A stretch of 64,000 nt of DNA from Microtetraspora glauca (GTDB lineage Bacteria > Actinomycetota > Actinomycetes > Streptomycetales > Streptomycetaceae): assembly GCA_000721275.1 (NCBI GenBank), contig JOFO01000006.1, positions 62,001 through 126,000 of the forward strand, written 5' to 3'. Below are positions 7,633-14,903 of this stretch, one piece after another. The number at the start of each line of letters is the position of its first letter. Positions within the stretch are counted from its first letter, which is position 1. The notes under the pieces were generated by a model. It saw only the letters and a program-made list of their open reading frames with translations, was not told the DNA's origin and did no database searches. Made by a program: the position numbers and the translations under genes.

Positions 7633-8199
7633 ATGGCGCTCGCCCAGCCCGAGTCGGGAGGGCTGCCGCCCCAGCGGGCGGCCCCGGCACGCGGCTCACT
7701 CGCCACCACCGCCTGCATGGAGACCCTCCAGGTGGGATACCTGCACGCCGTCGCCGCCGCGGCGGGCTGCTCGCTCGCGCAGCCCTTCCCGGACAACGGC
7801 GTCGACTGGCACGTGAGCCACGGCTCGCCCGGACACACCGTCGACGACGAGGTCACCATCAAGGTGCAGCTCAAGTGCACCTACCAGCTGCCGGCCCGAC
7901 CCACGGGGAGCACCTTCCCCTTCACCCTCGACAACGACCACCTGGTCAAGCTCGCGCGGACCCCCGTGGCGGTGCACAAGATCCTGGTCGTGATGATCGT
8001 CCCGAGAGACCCGGAGGACTGGCTGCGCGCGAGCCACGACCGGCTCGACCTGCGGCACTGCTGCTACTGGATCAACCTGGCCGGGCACCCGGTCACCGGA
8101 CGCCGCCGGACCACCGTGCGCGTCCCCACGGCGCGGATCTTCGACGACCGGGCGCTCTGCGAGATCATGACCCGGGTCGGCCGGGGAGGGAGACCCTGA
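7633..8199 (+). CDS. DUF4365 protein, PD-(D/E)XK nuclease-like
   Basis: A 188-residue protein with the pattern of DUF4365: a helix carrying a conserved Glu (E30 in ACMETLQVGYLHAV), then GVDWHV with D58, then the strand VTIKVQLKCT with Q79 and K81. D-(x)n-Q-x-K is the Mrr/McrBC-type variant of the PD-(D/E)XK nuclease core, so metal-dependent DNA or RNA cleavage is a reasonable inference, not proven. The C-terminal half carries strand-rich sequence and CCYWINLAG. The ATG has a good purine-rich Shine-Dalgarno (GGAAGGA). The next gene starts within its stop codon (TGATG), so the two are co-translated. Confidence 0.8.
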   Translation: MALAQPESGGLPPQRAAPARGSLATTACMETLQVGYLHAVAAAAGCSLAQPFPDNGVDWHVSHGSPGHTVDDEVTIKVQLKCTYQLPARPTGSTFPFTLDNDHLVKLARTPVAVHKILVVMIVPRDPEDWLRASHDRLDLRHCCYWINLAGHPVTGRRRTTVRVPTARIFDDRALCEIMTRVGRGGRP

Positions 8200-9500
8200 T
8201 GCACCGACCGATCGACGGACCCGGACACGGGGCGGGAGACGGGGCCGGGCGCGGCCCCGTCCCCGTACCGCCGCCCTACCGGTCCCACCCGCTGCCCGGC
8301 GCCGGACCCGCCGGCCCCGCCGGCCCCTGGACCGGCGACGGCGTGCCCGACCCCGGCCGGGTGGACCCGCGGGTCCTCGCCGCCCTCCTCGCCCGGCACG
8401 GCTGGCGGCGGCGCGGCGGCGCCGCGGGACGCTACGGCCGCTGGACCCCGCCCGGCGCCGGACCCGGCGGCGGCACCAGCCTCCTCGTCCCCGACAGCCT
8501 CGCCTTCCCCGACAGCGAGGAACTCATCGGCGAGGCCCTCACCGCCCTCGCCCGCAGCGCCACCCCCTCCGCCCGCGAGGTCCTCACCGGCCTCGCCGTC
8601 CCCAGCGACGAGGTCCGCTGGTGGCGCGACGGACCCGTCGGCCCCGCCGGCACCGTCCCCTGGCCCGTGCACGAGCAGCTGCGCTCCGCCGCACGCAAGG
8701 TCCTCCTGGCCGGCGCCCTCGCCGTGCGCGGCCGGGCCGGCTACCACGGCTCCCGGCACCGCGCCGCGGCCCGGGCCGCCCTCGAACCCGTCGTCGTCGC
8801 CGCCGACCCCGCCGGACGCGCCCTCACCGCCTTCCTCCCGGTCCCGCCCGGCCGCCCCGTCGCCGTCCGGCTCTACCACGCCCTGCACGCCGCCCGGGAG
8901 GCCGTCGACTACCAGCGGGCCACCGGCGGCATGGACGCCTTCGACTCCGCCGTCGAGGCCGGCGTCAGCCGCGAGCTCACCGACGCGCTCGTCGCCCTCG
9001 TCCGCGGTACGGAAGGCGTCCGCGTCGCCCTCGCCTGGGCACCGGCCGCCGGCGTCCCGGACGGCTGCGCCGCCCGGCCCGAGCCCGTCGAGTTCTCGCC
9101 CGGCGACCTGCCCGCGCTGCGCGAGGCGAGCGCCCGCTACCTCACCGACGAGCCCTCCGTCCCGGTCCGGATCACCGGCGCCGTCGTCCGGCTCCGCCGC
9201 TCCGGGCCGCGCGGCGAGGGCACGGTCAAGCTCCGGGTGCTCGGCGGCGCCGACGTCGGCCACGTCCGCGCCACCCTCGACGAGGAGGCGTACCGCACCG
9301 CCGGCCACGCCCACCTCGTCGGCCTGCCGATCCGGGTCGTCGGGCGCCTGGAGAGCCGCGGCGGCTTCCGGCGCCTCGCCGACGCCTCCGGGGTGGTCCC
9401 GGTGCAGGTGGACGAGGCGGAGCGGGACCGGCTGATGAAGTCGCTCCACGAGGACCTCGACTTCTTCGAGGAGGCGTGCGGGCCGGAGGAGCAGGGGTGA
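8199..9500 (+). CDS. Unknown protein coupled to DUF4365, C-terminal beta-rich domain
   Basis: A 433-residue protein of unrecognised family. Residues 1-50 are Gly/Pro-rich and disordered. About 55-330 forms a mixed helical and strand region including FPDSEELIGEALTALARSATPSAREVLTGL and HALHAAREAVDYQRATGGMDAF. About 320-410 alternates strands in the manner of an OB-like nucleic-acid-binding barrel (VRITGAVVRLRR, VKLRVLGG, IRVVGRLESRGG), and the last 25 residues are acidic. The start codon overlaps the DUF4365 stop (ATG at 8199), which argues for a joint function with a nuclease-like protein. The likely thrS promoter begins at its end. Confidence 0.75.
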   Translation: MHRPIDGPGHGAGDGAGRGPVPVPPPYRSHPLPGAGPAGPAGPWTGDGVPDPGRVDPRVLAALLARHGWRRRGGAAGRYGRWTPPGAGPGGGTSLLVPDSLAFPDSEELIGEALTALARSATPSAREVLTGLAVPSDEVRWWRDGPVGPAGTVPWPVHEQLRSAARKVLLAGALAVRGRAGYHGSRHRAAARAALEPVVVAADPAGRALTAFLPVPPGRPVAVRLYHALHAAREAVDYQRATGGMDAFDSAVEAGVSRELTDALVALVRGTEGVRVALAWAPAAGVPDGCAARPEPVEFSPGDLPALREASARYLTDEPSVPVRITGAVVRLRRSGPRGEGTVKLRVLGGADVGHVRATLDEEAYRTAGHAHLVGLPIRVVGRLESRGGFRRLADASGVVPVQVDEAERDRLMKSLHEDLDFFEEACGPEEQG

Positions 9501-9526
9501 GCGGTCCCCGGCCGGGCCCGTAAGAT
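9497..9526 (+). promoter_or_regulatory. Candidate thrS promoter
   Basis: TAAGAT at 9521-9526 is a good -10 hexamer. GTGAGC at 9497-9502 is a weak -35 at an 18-nt spacing. Transcription would begin around 9533, so the leader RNA would open directly with the first of two hairpins. Confidence 0.45.
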
Positions 9527-9534
9527 CGAGGGGA

Positions 9535-9591
9535 CGCGGCACCTCGTCTCTGCCGCGCGCCACCGACGCCGGCACCTCGTGTCTGCCGGCG
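9535..9591 (+). promoter_or_regulatory. thrS leader: two tandem anticodon-arm-like hairpins
   Basis: Hairpin 1 pairs 9535-9541 with 9551-9557 (7 bp) and has loop CCTCGTCTC. Hairpin 2 pairs 9567-9574 with 9584-9591 (8 bp) and has loop CCTCGTGTC. Stems differ in sequence but keep pairing, while the 9-nt loops differ by one base. Both loops contain CUCGU, the same string as positions 32-36 of a tRNA-Thr(CGU) anticodon loop. The structure ends 11 nt before the GGAG ribosome binding site. Inference: an operator for feedback repression by ThrRS, analogous to the E. coli thrS operator but not homologous in sequence. Confidence 0.6.
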
Positions 9592-9611
9592 CCCCGATGC
9601 ATGGAGTACCC

Positions 9612-11588
9612 GTGTCCGAAGTCCGTGTGACCGTCCAGACCGCCTCAGGCCCCGAGGAGAGGACGGTGAGCGCGGGCACCACGGCCGGCGCGCTGTTCGC
9701 CGACGACCGCACCGTCATCGCCGCCCGCGTCGCCGGGGAGCTGAAGGACCTCTCGTACGAGCTCGCCGACGGCGACGTCGTCGAGGGCGTCGAGATCTCC
9801 TCGCCCGACGGCCTCGACATCCTGCGCCACTCGACCGCGCACGTCATGGCGCAGGCCGTGCAGGAGCTCTTCCCCGAGGCCAAGCTGGGCATCGGCCCGC
9901 CGGTCCGGGACGGCTTCTACTACGACTTCGACGTCGAGAAGCCGTTCACGCCCGAGGATCTCAAGGCCATCGAGAAGAAGATGCAGGAGATCCAGAAGCG
10001 CGGCCAGCGCTTCGCCCGCCGCGTCGTCACCGACGAGGCCGCCCGCGAGGAGCTCGCCGACGAGCCGTACAAGCTGGAGCTCATCGGCATCAAGGGCTCG
10101 GCCGGCTCCGAGGACGGCGCGAGCGTCGAAGTGGGCGGCGGCGAGCTGACCATCTACGACAACCTCGACGCCAAGACCGGCGAGCTGTGCTGGAAGGACC
10201 TCTGCCGGGGCCCGCACCTGCCGACCACCCGGAACATCCCGGCGTTCAAGCTGATGCGGAACGCCGCCGCCTACTGGCGCGGCAGCGAGAAGAACCCGAT
10301 GCTCCAGCGCATCTACGGCACCGCCTGGCCGTCGAAGGACGAGCTGAAGGCCCACCTGGACTTCCTCGCCGAGGCCGAGAAGCGCGACCACCGCAAGCTG
10401 GGCAACGAGCTCGACCTCTTCTCCATCCCGGATGAGATCGGCTCCGGCCTCGCCGTCTTCCACCCCAAGGGCGGCATCATCCGCCGGGTCATGGAGGACT
10501 ACTCGCGCAAGCGGCACGAGGAGGAGGGCTACGAGTTCGTCTACTCGCCGCACGCCACCAAGGGCAAGCTCTTCGAGAAGTCGGGCCACCTCGACTGGTA
10601 CGCCGAGGGCATGTACCCCCCCATGCAGCTCGACGAGGGCGTGGACTACTACCTCAAGCCCATGAACTGCCCGATGCACAACCTGATCTTCGACGCGCGC
10701 GGGCGCTCCTACCGTGAGCTGCCGCTGCGCCTGTTCGAGTTCGGCACCGTGTACCGGTACGAGAAGTCCGGCGTCGTCCACGGTCTGACCCGGGCCCGCG
10801 GCTTCACCCAGGACGACGCGCACATCTACTGCACCCGCGAGCAGATGGCGGAGGAGCTCGACAAGACCCTCACCTTCGTCCTCAACCTCCTCCGCGACTA
10901 CGGCCTGACCGACTTCTACCTGGAGCTGTCCACCAAGGACCCGGAGAAGTTCGTCGGCTCCGACGAGGTGTGGGAGGAGGCCACCGCGGTCCTCCAGCAG
11001 GTCGCCGAGAAGCAGGGCCTCCCGCTCACCCCCGACCCGGGCGGCGCCGCCTTCTACGGCCCGAAGATCTCCGTGCAGGCGCGGGACGCCATCGGCCGCA
11101 CCTGGCAGATGTCGACCGTCCAGCTCGACTTCAACCTGCCGGAGCGCTTCGACCTGGAGTACACCGCCCCGGACGGCACCAAGCAGCGCCCGGTCATGAT
11201 CCACCGCGCGCTGTTCGGTTCCATCGAGCGCTTCTTCGCGGTGCTCCTGGAGCACTACGCGGGCGCCATGCCGCCGTGGCTGGCCCCGGTCCAGGCGACC
11301 GGCATCCCGATCGGCGACGCGCACGTCGAGTACCTGCAGGAGTTCGCCGCCAAGGCGAAGAAGCAGGGGCTGCGCGTGGAGGTCGACTCCTCCTCGGACC
11401 GGATGCAGAAGAAGATCCGCAACGCGCAGAAGCAGAAGGTCCCCTTCATGATCATCGCGGGTGACGAGGACATGGCCGCCGGCGCCGTCTCCTTCCGCTA
11501 CCGCGACGGTTCGCAGGAGAACGGCATCCCCGTCGACGAGGCCATCGCCAAGCTCGCCCGGGTCGTCGAGGAGCGCGTCCAGGTCTGA
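9612..11588 (+). CDS. thrS: Threonine-tRNA ligase
   Basis: A 658-residue class II aminoacyl-tRNA synthetase that charges tRNA-Thr in the cytoplasm. Domain order: TGS (about 1-63), the editing domain with HSTAH (73-77), the catalytic core, and the C-terminal anticodon-binding domain (about 550-658). The core carries a zinc-site cysteine in PMNCPMHN, motif 2 around [29 protein letters not shown] and motif 3 in [13 protein letters not shown] chose the GTG at 9612, preceded by GGAG at 9603-9606, because Streptomyces ThrRS starts with MSxVRV. An in-frame ATG at 9597 would lie on the RBS. The editing domain looks complete. Confidence 0.97.
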   Translation: MSEVRVTVQTASGPEERTVSAGTTAGALFADDRTVIAARVAGELKDLSYELADGDVVEGVEISSPDGLDILRHSTAHVMAQAVQELFPEAKLGIGPPVRDGFYYDFDVEKPFTPEDLKAIEKKMQEIQKRGQRFARRVVTDEAAREELADEPYKLELIGIKGSAGSEDGASVEVGGGELTIYDNLDAKTGELCWKDLCRGPHLPTTRNIPAFKLMRNAAAYWRGSEKNPMLQRIYGTAWPSKDELKAHLDFLAEAEKRDHRKLGNELDLFSIPDEIGSGLAVFHPKGGIIRRVMEDYSRKRHEEEGYEFVYSPHATKGKLFEKSGHLDWYAEGMYPPMQLDEGVDYYLKPMNCPMHNLIFDARGRSYRELPLRLFEFGTVYRYEKSGVVHGLTRARGFTQDDAHIYCTREQMAEELDKTLTFVLNLLRDYGLTDFYLELSTKDPEKFVGSDEVWEEATAVLQQVAEKQGLPLTPDPGGAAFYGPKISVQARDAIGRTWQMSTVQLDFNLPERFDLEYTAPDGTKQRPVMIHRALFGSIERFFAVLLEHYAGAMPPWLAPVQATGIPIGDAHVEYLQEFAAKAKKQGLRVEVDSSSDRMQKKIRNAQKQKVPFMIIAGDEDMAAGAVSFRYRDGSQENGIPVDEAIAKLARVVEERVQV

Positions 11589-11605
11589 CGGCCGGAGCGT
11601 TCCGA

Positions 11606-11639
11606 CCCAGGCCCCCGGGGGACGCCTCGGGGGCCTGGC
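11606..11639. terminator. thrS terminator
   Basis: Arms 11607-11617 and 11628-11638 (11 bp, GC-rich) with a 10-nt loop follow 18 nt after the thrS stop and precede the end of the converging channel gene. Confidence 0.65.
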
Positions 11640-11644
11640 CCGTG

Positions 11645-12367
11645 CTACGGCCCCTCGTTCCCGGGCCTCTGGTTCCCCGGCCCCTGGCTTCCCGGCCTCT
11701 CGTTCCCCGGTCTCTCGTCCTCCCGGGTGAACGCCTGGATCAGCCACGACGAGAACGAACCCGTCACCGCCCCCAGCAGCGCCAGCCCGCACGCCATCAG
11801 ACCGACCGCGACCGTGCGGCCGACCGGGGTCACCGGGCTCACGTCGCCGTAGCCCACCGTCGCCAGCGTGGCGCAGGCCCACCACATCGCGTCGCCGAAG
11901 GTGCGGATCGAGGCGCCGGGGGCGTCGGCCTCGTGGTGGTAGACGGTGAGCGCGGCGGCGAAGCCGAGCAGGGAGACCGAGACCCCGGCGTAGACCATCA
12001 CCCGGGCGTACAGGCTGAGCCGCGGCCGGTCCCGGCGCCGCTGGACCCGGTCGTAGAGGGTCACCATCCGGACCGGGCGCAGCAGCGGCAGCAGCACGAC
12101 GACCGTGTCGAGGAGGTGGGTGCGGACGAAGCGGAGGGGGCGCAGGCCGCTGAGCCGGAGCCGTACCGCGTAGTCGGCGACGAAGACCGCCCAGGCCCCG
12201 AGGATCGCCGCCAGGCACAGGTCGACGCCCAGCCGCGGCAGCTGGTCGCGGGCGAGGACCCGGACCGCGTACCCCGCGAGGTAGACGACCGAGGCGACGG
12301 CGAGCGGCGTCTCCATGCGGTGGTCCCAGCGTTCCTGGCGGGGCGGTTTCGGGGGCCTGTCGCTCAT
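11645..12367 (-). CDS. Potassium channel, single-subunit 2TM-pore type with voltage-sensor-like N-terminus
   Basis: A 240-residue ion channel subunit. Hydrophobic segments occur near 20-38, 47-70, 84-100, 121-143 and 184-208. The pore helix leads into the selectivity filter TVGYGD at 170-175, the K+ signature. Basic residues in the fourth segment (LLRPVRMVTLYDRVQRRR) resemble a reduced voltage sensor. It passes K+ across the cytoplasmic membrane. The C-terminus is a short imperfect repeat of PGN(E/Q)RPG units (about 220-240), encoded by about 18-bp tandem repeats, which is unusual. It converges on thrS and diverges from the HIT gene. Confidence 0.88.
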   Translation of the reverse strand: MSDRPPKPPRQERWDHRMETPLAVASVVYLAGYAVRVLARDQLPRLGVDLCLAAILGAWAVFVADYAVRLRLSGLRPLRFVRTHLLDTVVVLLPLLRPVRMVTLYDRVQRRRDRPRLSLYARVMVYAGVSVSLLGFAAALTVYHHEADAPGASIRTFGDAMWWACATLATVGYGDVSPVTPVGRTVAVGLMACGLALLGAVTGSFSSWLIQAFTREDERPGNERPGSQGPGNQRPGNEGP

Positions 12368-12432
12368 CGGATCAGGATCACCCGGGGCGGCTTTCCTCGC
12401 CCCGCCGACGCGATCCGAACGGGCGACGCCAT

Positions 12433-12996
12433 ATGCTGCACAGCATGACGACTGAGCCGGAGCAGCAGATCGGAGTGGGGGCGCCGGACGCGTTCCAGCG
12501 CCTGTGGACGCCTCACCGGATGGCGTACATCCAGGGCGAGAACAAGCCGACCGGGCCGGGCGCCGACGACGGCTGTCCGTTCTGCTCGATCCCGTCGAAG
12601 TCGGACGAGGACGGGCTGGTGATCGCCCGCGGCGCCGGCGTGTACGCGGTGCTCAACCTGTACCCGTACAACGGCGGGCACCTGATGGTCGTCCCGTACC
12701 GGCACGTCGCCGACTACACCGACCTGGACGCGGCGGAGACGGCCGAGCTCGGCGACTTCACCAAGCGGGCGATGATCGCGCTGCGCGCGGCGTCGGGGGC
12801 GCACGGCTTCAACATCGGCATGAACCAGGGCGCCGTGGCCGGTGCCGGGATCGCCGCGCACCTGCACCAGCACGTGGTGCCGCGCTGGGGCGGCGACACC
12901 AACTTCATGCCGGTCGTCGGGCACACCAAGATCCTGCCGCAGCTGCTCGCGGACACCCGGAAGATGCTGGCGGACGCCTGGCCGGCGACCGTCTGA
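12433..12996 (+). CDS. HIT-family hydrolase
   Basis: A 187-residue histidine-triad protein. A CPFC zinc-type pair (48-51) precedes the HIT core, and the triad HLHQHVV has H143, H145 and H147, with the catalytic histidine in the middle of the motif. NIGMNQGAVAGAGIAAHLHQH is the characteristic run. HIT enzymes hydrolyse or transfer nucleotidyl groups (for example Ap4A-like or AMP-amide substrates); the actinobacterial set to which this belongs includes Ap4A phosphorylase-like proteins. The start could be the ATG at 12433 or the one at 12445 (MTTEPEQ). Neither has a clear Shine-Dalgarno. Confidence 0.88.
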   Translation: MLHSMTTEPEQQIGVGAPDAFQRLWTPHRMAYIQGENKPTGPGADDGCPFCSIPSKSDEDGLVIARGAGVYAVLNLYPYNGGHLMVVPYRHVADYTDLDAAETAELGDFTKRAMIALRAASGAHGFNIGMNQGAVAGAGIAAHLHQHVVPRWGGDTNFMPVVGHTKILPQLLADTRKMLADAWPATV

Positions 12997-13017
12997 GCGG
13001 GCTCTCCCGCCGTCCGT

Positions 13018-13047
13018 ACGGCCCCGGGGCGCGCGCCCCGGGGCCGT
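13018..13047. terminator. Bidirectional terminator, HIT gene / 13070 gene
   Basis: A perfect 30-bp palindrome (15-bp arms, no loop spacer) between two convergent stop codons. Confidence 0.7.
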
Positions 13048-13069
13048 CGGCGTCCCGCCGCGGAGGCGG

Positions 13070-14728
13070 TCAGGCGTCGTAGACGTCGGCCTTCTTCGGG
13101 CCGGGGTCCTGCACGTTCCCGCCGAGGACGAGCGCGCGGTTGGTGAAACGCTCGGTGTCGACGTTGTGCGCGTCGAGGAAGCGGATGGTCGCGGTGTGCA
13201 CGGCGCGGAGCACGGGCGTGGCCATGCGGATGGCGTCGTCGGCCATGAACCGGTTCTTCCAGAGCGGGCCGGCCCAGACGTGCCGCAGGCCGAAGGGCTC
13301 CGGGAGGGTCATCTTGCCGCCGAGGAAGTCCAGGACCGGCGGGTACCAGGTGAGCGGGGCGCGGACCGCGAGCCGGACGATGTCGTCGGTGCCGAGCAGC
13401 GGCTGCGGGATCTCCTTCGTCTCCCAGAACCGGACGGTCTTGGAGACCTCCCTGGTCTTCGCCTTGGGCTTGGTGGTGAAGAGGCCGTGGACGGGGCCCA
13501 GCGCGTGGCCGGTCACCTCGATGCGCAGGGTGTGGTGGAGCGAGGTGACGGTGACCATCATGGTCAGCACCAGGTTCCCGTCCCAGAGGGTGAACTGGAC
13601 GCCCAGGTAGTGGCGGTTGCCGGCGCCGAACTGCTGCTCGTTGCAGATGCGCTGTATCTCGTGCGGCTTGACCTGGAAGTGGACGATGTTGTCGCCCTCG
13701 GGGCGGGTGACCTCGTCGGCGCCCTCGCCGACGGGGGAGACGATCCAGTGCTTCACGGTCGGCTTGGGGAAGCCGGACTTCAGGGAGCCCCGCTCCAGCA
13801 GGGTGAGCTGGTCGTGGATCTTGCGGACCAGGTCCCAGGCGCGGAACTCGTGCATCTCCAGGCCGTCCACGGGGACCAGCTCCTCGGCGAGGGTCCAGCT
13901 GCCCCAGCGGGTGCCGAGGCCGAGGACGCCCTTGGAGCCGGCGTAGAAGACGACGTTGGACTGCTGCTCGGCGGAGAGCTTCTCCAGGTTGAGCCGCAGC
14001 TCCTCCGCCGACTTCTCGCCCGGGTCGGTGGGGACGGAGCCGGGGACGTGGGCGCCGACGCCGCCGCCGCTGAGCAGTCCGGTCCAGCGGTCGCGGAGGT
14101 CGACGGCGGTCCGCAGGCACACCCGGCTCGCGAGGTACCAGCCGGCGACCGGCGCGACCATCATCAGGCGCAGGTAGTTGGTCAGCAGACCGTCCCACGG
14201 GAGCCGGAGGAGGATCAGGACGGCGACGATCCCGAAGGCCCACAGCAGGACCGTGCCGATCGCGCTCGTCTTCTTGTTGTCGGAGCCCGCGGCGATGCGG
14301 CGCAGGTGGATGAGGCCGAGCCAGAGCAGCAGGCCGGGCAGGAAGAGGACGCCGCAGAAGAAGGTGATGAGGGTCAGCTTCACGTCGCGGCGGCGGCGGA
14401 TGTGGGTGGCGGCCAGGCAGTGCTCGACGACCGGCTGCGGCTCGGCGCCGAAGGACTGGATGAGGGCCTTGCGGCCGCCGCCGAGCATGCGGACCTGCAC
14501 GGCGCGGGAGAACGCCTCGCCCAGGTCGGGGCGGAAGAGCTTCTCCCACTTCCCCTTCTTGAGCGTGGTCTTGTAGTGCTCGCTGTCGGCTTCCTGGATG
14601 GTCTCCAGGGGGCTGTCCCGGTACGCGGCGGACGCCAGCGCGTTCGTCGCCCCGGTCAGGCCGCTGCCGCCCTGGAGCGGGATCTGAGCCCCCGGTCCGA
14701 AACCGTCGATCGACACTTCCGCCCCCAT
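13070..14728 (-). CDS. Membrane protein with large cytoplasmic domain, unknown
   Basis: A 552-residue protein. The N-terminal about 110 residues are hydrophilic and start with a Gly-rich stretch (IDGFGPGAQIPLQGGSGLTGATNA). Three hydrophobic segments follow at about 115-140, 157-180 and 187-203. The remaining about 340 residues are soluble, with mixed charge and strand-rich stretches (VVFYAGSKGVLGLGTRWGSWTLAEELVPVDG; HYLGVQFTLWDGNLVLTMMVTVTSLHHTLRIEV). I recognise no family or catalytic motif. The start chosen is the ATG at 14726-14728, since upstream frame extension is Arg-rich. It is followed by the HIT terminator and preceded, on the same strand, by the EF-G-like gene and its terminator. 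Confidence 0.82.
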   Translation of the reverse strand: MGAEVSIDGFGPGAQIPLQGGSGLTGATNALASAAYRDSPLETIQEADSEHYKTTLKKGKWEKLFRPDLGEAFSRAVQVRMLGGGRKALIQSFGAEPQPVVEHCLAATHIRRRRDVKLTLITFFCGVLFLPGLLLWLGLIHLRRIAAGSDNKKTSAIGTVLLWAFGIVAVLILLRLPWDGLLTNYLRLMMVAPVAGWYLASRVCLRTAVDLRDRWTGLLSGGGVGAHVPGSVPTDPGEKSAEELRLNLEKLSAEQQSNVVFYAGSKGVLGLGTRWGSWTLAEELVPVDGLEMHEFRAWDLVRKIHDQLTLLERGSLKSGFPKPTVKHWIVSPVGEGADEVTRPEGDNIVHFQVKPHEIQRICNEQQFGAGNRHYLGVQFTLWDGNLVLTMMVTVTSLHHTLRIEVTGHALGPVHGLFTTKPKAKTREVSKTVRFWETKEIPQPLLGTDDIVRLAVRAPLTWYPPVLDFLGGKMTLPEPFGLRHVWAGPLWKNRFMADDAIRMATPVLRAVHTATIRFLDAHNVDTERFTNRALVLGGNVQDPGPKKADVYDA

Positions 14729-14852
14729 CACCGCGAGTACCTGTGCGGGCTGTTCCCGACTGCCGCGCCCCGCACACCTTCCGAGCTGGGCACCACAGCG
14801 TAACCGGGCGGCGTGGTATGCGTCACCGCCTGTGGACAACCGCGACCGGAAC

Positions 14853-14882
14853 CCGCCCGCCCGGTTCGGGCCGGGCGGGCGG
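14853..14882 (-). terminator. Terminator of the EF-G-like gene
   Basis: Arms 14853-14864 and 14871-14882 (12 bp) with a 6-nt loop follow directly after the EF-G-like stop codon in its direction of transcription. Confidence 0.65.
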
Positions 14883-14903
14883 AGCAACCGGACGTCGCGT
14901 CAA

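Noticed and set aside
9535..9591. T-box riboswitch before thrS
   Set aside because: Leader is under 80 nt, has no Stem I and no T-box AGGGUGGNACCGCG; the tandem hairpins do not fit that fold.
11642..12448. 268-codon plus-strand frame over the K+ channel
   Set aside because: Arg/Gln/Pro-rich shadow of the channel gene, which has TVGYGD and clear TM helices.
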